NCBI RefSeq assembly: GCF_003206575.1
Contig: NZ_PZJO01000001.1
Span: 212,720-276,719, forward strand
DNA from: Salinicola endophyticus
Lineage (GTDB): Bacteria; Pseudomonadota; Gammaproteobacteria; Pseudomonadales; Halomonadaceae
Direction: 5' to 3'
Length of the DNA stretch: 64,000 nucleotides
Made by a program: the position numbers and the translations under genes. How positions within the stretch are numbered: the stretch's first letter is position 1; every line of letters begins with the position of its first letter. Shown one piece after another: positions 20,262 to 27,457 of this stretch. The notes under the pieces are model-generated. The model was not told the DNA's origin, ran no database searches, and saw only the letters and a program-made list of their open reading frames with translations.

Positions 20262-21349
20262 CCCTGCCGTCGAGCGCCCGCCGCGGCTCCCCGGGTGCAC
20301 CGTGCCAGACCGGGGCCGCGCTGCTGATGGTGCTGCTGGCGCTGGCGCTGGTGAGCGTCACCCTGAGCGCACTGACCCTGCAGGGCCGGCACGAGCTGAC
20401 CCGTCTCGAACTGCTGCAGCAGGAGACCCAGGCCGAGTTCTACGCCCGCGGCGCGGAGATCATCGCCCGCCGCGCGCTCACCGACGCTGCGGTGCGTCAC
20501 GCCGATCTGTGGTGGCAGACCCTGGCCGGGCGCCCGCTGCGCTACCCCACCGACGCCGGCGAGCTGCACCTGGTGGTGCACGACCTGCGCACCTGCTTCA
20601 ACCTCAACGCCCTCAGCGGCAGCCAGGCCGCACTGGCCCAGCGCCAGCTGCTCTACTGGGTGGCCAACTACGCCGGCGAGCGCCTTACCGACATGAACCC
20701 GGGCGAGTTCGTTGCCCGTCTCGCCGACTGGATCGATGCCGACAACCTCTCCCGCGTCGGCGGCATGGATGGCGCCGACTATGCGCGCCTCGACCCACCC
20801 CGGACGAGCGCCGACACCTGGCTCCGCGATCCCAGCGAGATCAACTGGCTCGCGCCTCTGGACAGCCGCCGCGTCGGCCGCTTCGGCGAGCTCTGCACCC
20901 TGCCCGACGACGGCCCCTGGCGGCTCGATCTCAACGCCCTCGGGCCCGGCGACCTGCCGCTGCTGGATGCGCTGTTCGAGGGCCAGGTCGATCGCGGCGC
21001 CCTGGCCACGCTGCTGCGCGACCGCCCGCCGGGGGGCTACACCAGTCTCGACGCGGTACGCCAGGTGCTCGGCGGCGATGCGCCCTGGCTCGACCGCTAC
21101 GGCGGCCGCCTGCGGCTGACCCCGGACTATGTGGCGCTGGATATCCGCATCCGCCTGGCGGGTCAGCACTATGACTTCCAGCGCCTGCTGTTGGCCGAGG
21201 GCACCAGCGCCTTCTACCCGCTGCAGCCGGCCGCGCGGGTGCGGGTGCTGAGCCGCCGCAGCGGCTACCCCAGCGACCGGCTCACCGCCACATCCCCGTA
21301 CGCCGCCGATCCGGCGGCGGATAATCTCTTCACCCAGGAGCAGCCCTGA
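20258..21349 (+). CDS. gspK: GspK, large minor pseudopilin
   Basis: 363 residues. The predicted leader ends at G19 followed by AALLMVLLALALV; as in other GspK proteins, the Glu at mature position 5 is absent. The large head has the signature region with NLNALSG, a short DWID(A)DN calcium-loop-type segment near residue 160 and INWLAPLD-like repeats. It caps the pseudopilus tip. The ATG at 20258 overlaps gspJ; the frame is open upstream but without a pilin leader. Confidence 0.93.
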   Translation: MTLPSSARRGSPGAPCQTGAALLMVLLALALVSVTLSALTLQGRHELTRLELLQQETQAEFYARGAEIIARRALTDAAVRHADLWWQTLAGRPLRYPTDAGELHLVVHDLRTCFNLNALSGSQAALAQRQLLYWVANYAGERLTDMNPGEFVARLADWIDADNLSRVGGMDGADYARLDPPRTSADTWLRDPSEINWLAPLDSRRVGRFGELCTLPDDGPWRLDLNALGPGDLPLLDALFEGQVDRGALATLLRDRPPGGYTSLDAVRQVLGGDAPWLDRYGGRLRLTPDYVALDIRIRLAGQHYDFQRLLLAEGTSAFYPLQPAARVRVLSRRSGYPSDRLTATSPYAADPAADNLFTQEQP

Positions 21350-22671
21350 TGCGCCGACCCGGACGCCCGGCGCGCGCCGCCGCCCGCCTGCTCGTCGCCC
21401 CACACGAGCGCCTCGCCCCCGGCGACGACACCCTGGCCTGTATCGACTGGTGCCTCGAAGGCGCCACCCCACAGACGCTGAGCGCCGCCAGCCCCCCCGA
21501 AGCCTGGCAGGCACTGACGCGGCTGGCCGTCACTCACCCGGTCACCCTGCTGCTGCCGGCGGACGCGGTCAGCCACTTCCATCTCGCCGCCCCGCGCGGG
21601 CTCAAGCGCCGCGAGTGGCCGCTGCTGCTGGAGACGGTAACCAGCGATGCGGTGGATCAGCTCCATCTGCATCCGCTGCAGCGCGGCCGCGGCCACCTGG
21701 AGTTGATCGCCCTGCCGAGCGCCGAGCTCGCCGCCTGGCACGCCTGGGCGCAACGCCTCGGCCTGGCCCCGGCGGGCTGGAGCTGCGCCTTCCTGGCGCT
21801 GCCGCGGCCGGCAACACCGGATCAGGTCACCCTCCTCGATGACGGCAGCCACCGGCTGTGCCAGGGATTGGCCCCACCCGCGGCGCCGGGCGCCCCGGAG
21901 ACCGTCCAGTGGCTGGCGTGGCCACGCGACTGGCCGCTGCCGCCGGCCTGGCGCGAGTGCGACTGCCAGGTGGTCGATGGCGCCATCGAGCCCAATGGCG
22001 ACACCGGCCAGCCGCGACAGTGCGACGACCACCGAGGCGATGGCGATGACGATGCCGAAAGAGAGGACGACAGGAACGCTGGCGGCGAAGCGGCCGCCGA
22101 GCAGGCCCGGCGCTGCAGCCTCACCTGGTTGGCGGCGAGCCCCCCCGCCGCGCTGCCCTTTGCAGACACCAGCGGTCCGCGCTGGCCCGGGGCTACCTGG
22201 CGGCCGCCACGGCGCACGCGCTGGCTGGCGGGGTCCATCGCACTGCTGGCACTGCTCGACGCCTCCCTGTGGCTGGCCACGACCTGGCGCGCAGAGGCCG
22301 CGGCCGGGCAGCAACAGGCGGCAGCGCTGGCCGCCCGCTTCACCATGGCCACGCCGGCCGATGCCCAGGCCGCCTTGGCCCGGCGTGAAGCGGCCATCGA
22401 GGCCCTGGCGCAGCGCAACCGCCAACTCAGCGAGGCGCTGGCACAGGCCACGGCACAGCTCGCCGCCACGCCCTGGCAGCTATCCCGGCTGGCAGTCAAC
22501 GGGAACCAGGCAACGCTTTCCTGGCGCTACCCCGAGCCGCCGGCGCCGGTGGTGGTAACCCGCGCCCGTCAGCGGCTGGCTGCCCTGGGCGAGCCGCAAT
22601 GGCAGCCAGGGCCAGGCGAGCTGAGCCTGGCGCTGACCCTGTCCGCCAACGCCCTGGAGCCTAGCCCATGA
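21349..22671 (+). CDS. gspL: GspL, inner-membrane assembly platform protein with an unusual linker
   Basis: 440 residues: an actin-like cytoplasmic domain (about 25-210), one membrane helix (about 292-310) and a periplasmic ferredoxin-like domain with a coiled coil. It recruits GspE. Between the two parts, residues 212-256 are very hydrophilic (Asp, Arg, Glu, Gly), use the rare Arg codons AGA and AGG, and replace the usual LLQG-like segment. The same DNA read on the other strand has GC-ending codons and encodes a hydrophobic helix (see finding). The start at 21349 overlaps the gspK stop by 1 nt. The protein is about 40-60 residues longer than typical GspL. Confidence 0.87.
   Translation: MRRPGRPARAAARLLVAPHERLAPGDDTLACIDWCLEGATPQTLSAASPPEAWQALTRLAVTHPVTLLLPADAVSHFHLAAPRGLKRREWPLLLETVTSDAVDQLHLHPLQRGRGHLELIALPSAELAAWHAWAQRLGLAPAGWSCAFLALPRPATPDQVTLLDDGSHRLCQGLAPPAAPGAPETVQWLAWPRDWPLPPAWRECDCQVVDGAIEPNGDTGQPRQCDDHRGDGDDDAEREDDRNAGGEAAAEQARRCSLTWLAASPPAALPFADTSGPRWPGATWRPPRRTRWLAGSIALLALLDASLWLATTWRAEAAAGQQQAAALAARFTMATPADAQAALARREAAIEALAQRNRQLSEALAQATAQLAATPWQLSRLAVNGNQATLSWRYPEPPAPVVVTRARQRLAALGEPQWQPGPGELSLALTLSANALEPSP
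21974..21989. repeat. 16-bp perfect palindrome in gspL
   Basis: TCGATGGCGCCATCGA is a perfect palindrome at the left edge of the atypical stretch of gspL (21976-22116). Confidence 0.7.
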
Positions 22672-23186
22672 GCCGATTCACCTTGCGCCTGCCCGCCCGA
22701 CTGGCGCCGCTGTGGATGGCGCGCTCGGGGCGGGAGAAGGGTCTGCTGATACTGGCGCTGGTCGGTGTGCTGGCCTACGCCGGCCACGCCGTGCTGACAC
22801 ATCTGCCCGCCGGGGGCGAGCCATTCACCGCAGCGAGACCGGACCCGAGCCTGCTGCGGCTGCCGCCGATCGAAGCGGTGAACGTCGAGCACTGGCGCAG
22901 CGCCGCGGTGGAACATGGCCTGGCACTGACCCGTATCGAAACGCATGACGACAGCGTCGTGACCCGCGGTGAGGCGACCTCGCCCGAGGCGCTCAGCGAG
23001 TTCGCACGCTGGGCGGCGCAGCGCGGCTGGTGGGCGGTGGCGTGGCAGCTCGAACGCCGCGATGGGCGCAGCCTGGCGCTGGAGGCGCGCTGGCGTAGTC
23101 AGCTCGAAAGACCGGGTTCGGGGCCAGAGTCAGGGCCGGGGCCGGGAAAGGCGGCGCTGGACACCACAGCGACGGGGAGCCCCTGA
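22668..23186 (+). CDS. gspM: GspM, inner-membrane platform protein of type II secretion
   Basis: 172 residues: a basic cytoplasmic start, one membrane helix (about 25-44) and a periplasmic ferredoxin-like domain (about 65-150, LALTRIETHDDSVVTRGEA) like that of GspL, with which it dimerises. A Gly/Pro/Ser-rich tail ends the protein. It overlaps gspL by 4 nt and gspN by 1 nt. Confidence 0.87.
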   Translation: MSRFTLRLPARLAPLWMARSGREKGLLILALVGVLAYAGHAVLTHLPAGGEPFTAARPDPSLLRLPPIEAVNVEHWRSAAVEHGLALTRIETHDDSVVTRGEATSPEALSEFARWAAQRGWWAVAWQLERRDGRSLALEARWRSQLERPGSGPESGPGPGKAALDTTATGSP

Positions 23187-23914
23187 TGAGACGCGGTATC
23201 GCTATGCTGGGCACGCTCGGCGCTGGGCTGACCATCGCCCTCACCTTCGTCCTGACGCTGCCTTTGGACTGGCCGCTGACGACCTTCGGCCCGCGGGCAG
23301 CGATAGCGCGTGACGTCACCCTGATCGCCCCCTCGGGGACGCTGGCGGCGGGCCGCGTGGCGCGCGTCGCCTGGCGCGCCGATGGCTGGCCGCTGGCCCT
23401 TGGGCCCCTCGACTGGAAACTGGCCTGGCCCGGGCAACTCGCGCTGACCCTCGGTGAAGGCGACGGTGCCTGGCACGCCCGCGGCGCCTGGCATGGTCTC
23501 GACACCCGCTGGACGATCACCGGTGGCGACCTCGATGCGCTCGATCTCTCGCGTCTGCCACTGGCGCTGGCGGCGCGCTGGGAGGGGCAGCTCGATATCA
23601 CCCTGCGCGGCACGCGCTGTCTCGCCAGTCACGGCGCGCTGACGGCATCGGATGTCGTGTTGCTCACCCCGACCCGGGTCGCGCTGGGCCATGCCCGGCT
23701 GCAGTTCGCGTGCCGTGGCGGTGCGCCCCAGCTGCGGTTGAACCTGGAACAGGGTCAGGATCTGGCACTCTCGCTGACGCTGACGCCTGGCGCCAACGGC
23801 GGCCAGGGCGAGCTGCGCGGCCGCATCGCCGACAGCCATCCGCTGGCCGAGTGGCGTCGACGCCTGGACCCCAGCGCCAGCGGCGAACGCCTGGAGCGCC
23901 ATTTCCGCTGGTAG
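23186..23914 (+). CDS. gspN: GspN, accessory type II secretion protein
   Basis: 242 residues with one N-terminal membrane helix (about 4-26) and a mostly beta periplasmic domain. Segments such as LIAPSGTLAAGRVARV and GRIADSHPL agree with GspN. It is an accessory component not found in all systems; its exact role is unclear. It is the last gene of the operon. Confidence 0.85.
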   Translation: MRRGIAMLGTLGAGLTIALTFVLTLPLDWPLTTFGPRAAIARDVTLIAPSGTLAAGRVARVAWRADGWPLALGPLDWKLAWPGQLALTLGEGDGAWHARGAWHGLDTRWTITGGDLDALDLSRLPLALAARWEGQLDITLRGTRCLASHGALTASDVVLLTPTRVALGHARLQFACRGGAPQLRLNLEQGQDLALSLTLTPGANGGQGELRGRIADSHPLAEWRRRLDPSASGERLERHFRW

Positions 23915-23929
23915 CGGTCTCTGGATAAC

Positions 23930-23948
23930 GCCTGCGTGAACCGCAGGC
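23930..23948. terminator. Hairpin between gspN and the DAHP synthase gene
   Basis: A 7-bp stem (GCCTGCG / CGCAGGC, loop 5 nt) in the 37-nt gap between convergent genes. There is no T tract on either side, so it is at best a weak bidirectional terminator. Confidence 0.3.
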
Positions 23949-23951
23949 TCG

Positions 23952-25022
23952 TCAGCCGCGTAGCCGTTCGGCAGCCCGGATGAGCTGCTGCTCAGTGGTC
24001 TCCCAGCCCAGGCAGGCATCGGTGATCGAGACACCGTAGCGCAGCACCGCCGGATTGAGCGGCTGCTTGCCCTCGAAGAGGTGACTTTCGAGCATCACCC
24101 CCATCAGCGAATGCTCACCGGCCAGACGCTGGTCGACCACGCTGTGCAGCACCTCGGTCTGGCGGCGGTGATCCTTGCGCGAATTGGCGTGGCTGCAGTC
24201 GACCATCAGCCGCGGCGTCAGCCCGGCCTGCTCCAGCGCACGGCGACTGGCGGCGATACTGGCGGCATCGTGATTGGGTCCGGCCTGGCCGCCGCGCAGC
24301 ACCAGATGGGTGAAGGGGTTGCCGGGGGTCTCGATCATCGCCGGCGTGCCCTCGGCGGTGACCCCGAAGTGGCGATGCGCATGCGCCGCCGACTGCATCG
24401 CCGCCACCGCCACGTCCACATTGCCCTGGGTGCCGTTCTTGAAGCCGACACAGGCGTCGAGCCCACTGGCCAGCTCGCGGTGGATCTGCGACTCGGTGGT
24501 GCGCGCGCCGATCGCGACCCAGCTCAGCAGATCATCGAAGTAGGCCGCGGCCATCGGCTGCAGCAGCTCGGTGGCCACCGGCAGGCCCAGCGCGGCGACA
24601 TCGCGCATCAGCCGGCGCGCGCTGGCCAGGCCCGCCGCCATGTCGTCGCTGCCATCCAGGTGCGGGTCGTAGGCCAGCCCTTTCCAACCCACCGTGGTGC
24701 GCGGCTTCTCGACGTAGACGCGCATCACCAGCAGCAGGCGATCGTCCACGCTGGCCTGCAGCGCGGCCAGACGCTCGGCGTACTCCAGCGCGGCGTCGGG
24801 GTCGTGGATCGAGCACGGGCCGACCACCACCAGCAGGCGCTCGTCGCGGCCGTCGAGCACCGCGCGGATGGCCTCGCGCTGACGCGCGACGCGGACAGCC
24901 AGCATGGGTTCCAGGGGGATCGCTGCGCGCAGCTCGGCGGCGCTGGGCAGGGTCAGTTCACGCCGGCGCGGGGCGCTCTCGGCGGCGGGCTTCAGGGCAG
25001 ATGTCACGGCGTTCATCATCAT
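23952..25022 (-). CDS. Class I 3-deoxy-7-phosphoheptulonate (DAHP) synthase
   Basis: 356 residues. It joins phosphoenolpyruvate and erythrose 4-phosphate into DAHP, the first step of aromatic synthesis. The AroFGH-type motifs are present in order: GPCSIHDP, MRVYVEKPRTTVGWKG, GARTTESQIHRELASGLD, VGFKNGTQGN and DCSHANSRKDHRRQ. Which amino acid inhibits it cannot be read off, so no aroF/G/H symbol is given. The preceding leader peptide with Phe, Tyr and Trp codons and the attenuator at 25050-25116 suggest control by aromatic aminoacyl-tRNA supply. The ATG at 25022 has GGAATGAG before it; two more Met codons follow directly. Confidence 0.95.
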   Translation of the reverse strand: MMMNAVTSALKPAAESAPRRRELTLPSAAELRAAIPLEPMLAVRVARQREAIRAVLDGRDERLLVVVGPCSIHDPDAALEYAERLAALQASVDDRLLLVMRVYVEKPRTTVGWKGLAYDPHLDGSDDMAAGLASARRLMRDVAALGLPVATELLQPMAAAYFDDLLSWVAIGARTTESQIHRELASGLDACVGFKNGTQGNVDVAVAAMQSAAHAHRHFGVTAEGTPAMIETPGNPFTHLVLRGGQAGPNHDAASIAASRRALEQAGLTPRLMVDCSHANSRKDHRRQTEVLHSVVDQRLAGEHSLMGVMLESHLFEGKQPLNPAVLRYGVSITDACLGWETTEQQLIRAAERLRG

Positions 25023-25049
25023 CTCATTCCAGGGTTGGGGCCTGAAACG

Positions 25050-25084
25050 CGAGAACCCCCGGAGGGCTGCTCCGGGGGTTCTCG
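25050..25084 (-). terminator. Attenuator terminator before the DAHP synthase gene
   Basis: A 15-bp perfect stem with a 5-nt loop (minus-strand arms CGAGAACCCCCGGAG and CTCCGGGGGTTCTCG), 27 nt before the structural gene start. It is followed by GCGTTTC, a short U tract. The loop and part of the stem (25063-25070) can pair instead with 25096-25103. Confidence 0.72.
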
Positions 25085-25095
25085 ATACGCGGAAG

Positions 25096-25156
25096 GCAGC
25101 CCTGGTGGGGCGTGCCTCGCGGGTTCAGGTCATGTCGACCGACCGACGGGCACGCC
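25096..25156 (-). promoter_or_regulatory. Pause and antiterminator pairings of the aromatic attenuator
   Basis: Minus-strand RNA segment 1 (GGCGTGCC, 25149-25156) is fully complementary to GGCACGCC (25109-25116), forming an 8-bp pause hairpin. The same region 2 carries AGGGCTGC (25096-25103), fully complementary to GCAGCCCT in the terminator (25063-25070), forming an antiterminator that excludes the terminator. Segment 1 begins 6 nt after the last Phe codon of the leader peptide. Confidence 0.68.
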
Positions 25157-25261
25157 AGTCCTAAACCAATAGCCATAACCGAAACCAAAACCCGCATACG
25201 CGACGACACCGCCGAAGAGATCGGCAGCAGCGGCAGCGTGGATGGCGGGGTTGGGGGTCAT
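25130..25261 (-). CDS. Leader peptide of the DAHP synthase gene, rich in Phe, Tyr and Trp
   Basis: A 43-codon frame from ATG at 25261 to TGA at 25130, with GAGAG upstream of the start. Residues 22-36 read YAGFGFGYGYWFRTG: three Tyr, three Phe and one Trp within 12 residues, ending 6 nt before the first pairing segment of the attenuator. Ribosome stalling there when charged aromatic tRNA is scarce would uncover region 2 and favour the antiterminator, as in trp and phe operon attenuation. The peptide is unlikely to have another role. The call rests on composition, position and the three mutually exclusive pairings. Confidence 0.78.
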   Translation of the reverse strand: MTPNPAIHAAAAADLFGGVVAYAGFGFGYGYWFRTGVPVGRST

Positions 25262-25288
25262 GGGCTCTCTCGCGTAGATCGTGCCTCT

Positions 25289-25316
25289 ATCCTAACGTCT
25301 CGCTGACATTTGACAA
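25289..25316 (-). promoter_or_regulatory. Probable promoter of the leader/DAHP synthase transcript
   Basis: On the minus strand TTGTCA (5 of 6 matches to the -35 consensus), a 16-nt spacer and TAGGAT (4 of 6). Transcription would start about 20 nt before the leader ATG. Confidence 0.5.
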
Positions 25317-25446
25317 GCACCGCGTGTGAGCGAGTCCCGCACCGCGCTGCGGACGGGCCTCGGGCGGAGCGGGCAAGACACCGTGCGTGAATCTGTGGTA
25401 AACCCCGGGCAGGGATCGCACGCGCCAGAAAAATCAAAGGATAACG

Positions 25447-26001
25447 ATGACCTACCCGCCCCCCGACACGCTGGCCAGCCAGCTCGCCGCGTGCGCCCGC
25501 GGCGACGACCGCGCCTTCGCCAAGCTCTATCGTGCCACCAGCCCGCATCTCTATGCGCAGCTGCTGCGTATCGTTCGTCAGGAGGCAGCGGCCCAGGACT
25601 GCCTGCAGCAGGTCTATCTGCGCGTGTGGCAGGCCGCTGGCCGTTATGACGCGAGCCGCGCCCAGCCGATGACCTGGCTGTCGACGCTGGCACGCAACGC
25701 CGGCATCGACTGGCTACGCCGCCAGCGACCGCAGGCGCCGGACAGCGAGGCCCTGATCGAAGCGCTGCCCAGCGAGGATGACATCGAGCACGCCAGCGAT
25801 ATCGCGGGCCAGGCAGACTCGCTCAATGCCTGCCTCGACGAGCTCACGCCGCAGCAGCGCCAGGCGCTGGAGCTGGCCTATTTCGAAGGCATGACGCATC
25901 ACGAGCTCGCCCAGCAGCTGACGGCACCGCTGGGCACGGTCAAGAGCTGGGTCCGCCGCGGGCTGGAGAGGTTGAAGTCATGCATGACACGCTTCGCTTG
26001 A
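25447..26001 (+). CDS. ECF-type RNA polymerase sigma factor
   Basis: 184 residues with sigma region 2 (about 10-95, including DCLQQVYLRVWQAAGRYD and PMTWLSTLARNAGIDWLRR) and region 4 (about 130-180, LTPQQRQALELAYFEGMTH and GTVKSWVRRGLERLK). There is no region 3, as in ECF sigma factors. AAAGGAT precedes the start. The following gene overlaps by 22 nt and encodes its probable anti-sigma factor. The combination resembles the SigK/RskA group; what it responds to and which genes it controls cannot be told from here. Confidence 0.92.
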   Translation: MTYPPPDTLASQLAACARGDDRAFAKLYRATSPHLYAQLLRIVRQEAAAQDCLQQVYLRVWQAAGRYDASRAQPMTWLSTLARNAGIDWLRRQRPQAPDSEALIEALPSEDDIEHASDIAGQADSLNACLDELTPQQRQALELAYFEGMTHHELAQQLTAPLGTVKSWVRRGLERLKSCMTRFA

Positions 26002-26687
26002 GCGATCCCGAGGCCCGCGAGCTGGCGGCCGGTGAGTACGTGCTGGGGACCCTGACACGGCGCCAACAGGCCGAGTTCGAGGCGCTGCTCGCGGTCAGCC
26101 CCGACCTGCAGCAGAGTGTCGCGGCGTGGCGCGAGCGGCTGCAGTCGTTCAACGCCCGGCTGACACCGGTCGAGCCACCCGCCGCGCTATGGCCGCAGAT
26201 CGCCGCCCGGGCCGGGCTGGAGCGCCGCTGGTGGCGGCGTCTGGGGCTGTGGCAGGGGATCAGCGCCCTCTCCACCCTGGCCGCCCTGGCATTGGCGGCA
26301 CTGCTGATCGCCGCCCCCGCGCCGCCAATGATGGATGGCGACTATGTGTTCGTCGCCAACGCCGAGGGTGGCCGTCCGGGCTGGCTGGTCAGCGCTTCCG
26401 ACAGCGGCGAGATGCGCATCCAGACCCTGGCCCCGGGCCCGATGCCGGCGGGCATGGCGTGCGAGCTGTGGATGATGGACAACGGCAAGCCGGTATCGCT
26501 GGGCATGCTGCCGAGCAGCGGGCAGAAAAGCATGCGCTTGCCCGAGCCGATGCGCGCCCAGTTGCGCAGCGCCGACCTGGCGGTCAGCCTGGAGCCGCGC
26601 AGCGGCGCTCCGGCGGGCAAGCCCAGCGGGACCATGCTCGATCACGGCAAGCTGGTGCCGATGCGCAGCGAGCCATTCTCGCTCTAG
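25980..26687 (+). CDS. Anti-sigma factor, RskA-like membrane protein
   Basis: 235 residues. The cytoplasmic N-terminus (about 1-85, with ARELAAGEYVLGTLTRRQQ) is the sigma-binding part, one membrane helix lies at about 92-112, and the periplasmic C-terminus has the RskA pattern (PPAALWPQIAARAG before the helix; ACELWMMDNGKPVSLGML after it). It should hold the ECF sigma factor at the membrane until a signal releases it. It starts 22 nt inside the sigma gene, so the two are made together. No zinc-binding HxxxCxxC motif is present. Confidence 0.87.
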   Translation: MHDTLRLSDPEARELAAGEYVLGTLTRRQQAEFEALLAVSPDLQQSVAAWRERLQSFNARLTPVEPPAALWPQIAARAGLERRWWRRLGLWQGISALSTLAALALAALLIAAPAPPMMDGDYVFVANAEGGRPGWLVSASDSGEMRIQTLAPGPMPAGMACELWMMDNGKPVSLGMLPSSGQKSMRLPEPMRAQLRSADLAVSLEPRSGAPAGKPSGTMLDHGKLVPMRSEPFSL

Positions 26688-26770
26688 GGGCGGTCCGAAC
26701 GGCACAGCAGAAATGCGCGGCGGCGCGCCGGGAGTCACGACACGCCGCCGGGCGACGATCGTGCGTACGC

Positions 26771-27457
26771 TTAGTCCGCGCCCAAGGACTCCCCGCCATC
26801 CACCACCATCACGGTACCGGTGACATAGTCGTTGTCGAGCAGATAGCGCAGGGTCTGATAGATCACCCCGGGGCCCGGCACCCGTCGGTTGGGGTGCGTG
26901 GCCTCGCCGAGCATCACCAGTCCCGGGGCGATGGCGTTGACCTGGATATGCGGGGCGAAACGCGCGGCGAAGGAGAGTGTCAGACTCTCCAGCCCGGCCT
27001 TGCTGGCGGCGTAGGCGGCCTGCTCGGCGGCTCCGCGGCGCACCACGCTGTCGGTGATATGGACGATGTCGCGCTGCGGCTCCTGACACGCCTCGAGCAG
27101 CTCGCGCACCGCCAGGTTGATCAGATACGGCGCCTGCATGTGCACCTGAAACAGCCGCTCGAAGGTCTCCCCCGCGGCCTCGGGGCCGGGGTCTGCCAGC
27201 CATTCGCTGGCGTTGTGCACCACCGCGCGCAGGCTGCTCACCTGCGCCTTGAGCCTGGCGATGAAATCTTCGGTCCCGGCGCGGGTAGCGAAGTCTGCCT
27301 GCAGGGTGAGCACGCCGCGGGCACGCAGCGCCGCCACCGCCTCGCGCTCGCGGCGGTAAGTGACGATCACCGGATGGCCATCGTCGAGCAGGCGCTCGGC
27401 GCAGTGCAGGCCCAGGCGCTGGGCGCCGCCGGTGATCAGGATCGGCGACTGGCTCAC
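26771..27457 (-). CDS. folM: FolM-like dihydromonapterin/dihydrofolate reductase (short-chain dehydrogenase)
   Basis: 228 residues. NADPH-binding GGAQRLG (residues 10-16), then RAVVHNASEWLAD, the catalytic YAASK and NAIAPGLV follow in the order of FolM. The usual catalytic Ser is replaced in HITDSVV, as in E. coli FolM (HFTDYV). The E. coli enzyme reduces dihydromonapterin to tetrahydromonapterin and has some dihydrofolate reductase activity. It starts inside the stop of the upstream flavin reductase gene (4-nt overlap). Confidence 0.84.
   Translation of the reverse strand: MSQSPILITGGAQRLGLHCAERLLDDGHPVIVTYRREREAVAALRARGVLTLQADFATRAGTEDFIARLKAQVSSLRAVVHNASEWLADPGPEAAGETFERLFQVHMQAPYLINLAVRELLEACQEPQRDIVHITDSVVRRGAAEQAAYAASKAGLESLTLSFAARFAPHIQVNAIAPGLVMLGEATHPNRRVPGPGVIYQTLRYLLDNDYVTGTVMVVDGGESLGAD

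Noticed and set aside
25024-25209. A 61-codon minus-strand frame before the DAHP synthase gene
   Set aside because: It overlaps the aromatic leader in another frame, starts with no ribosome-binding site and runs through the terminator hairpin. The 43-codon leader in the other frame explains the region better.
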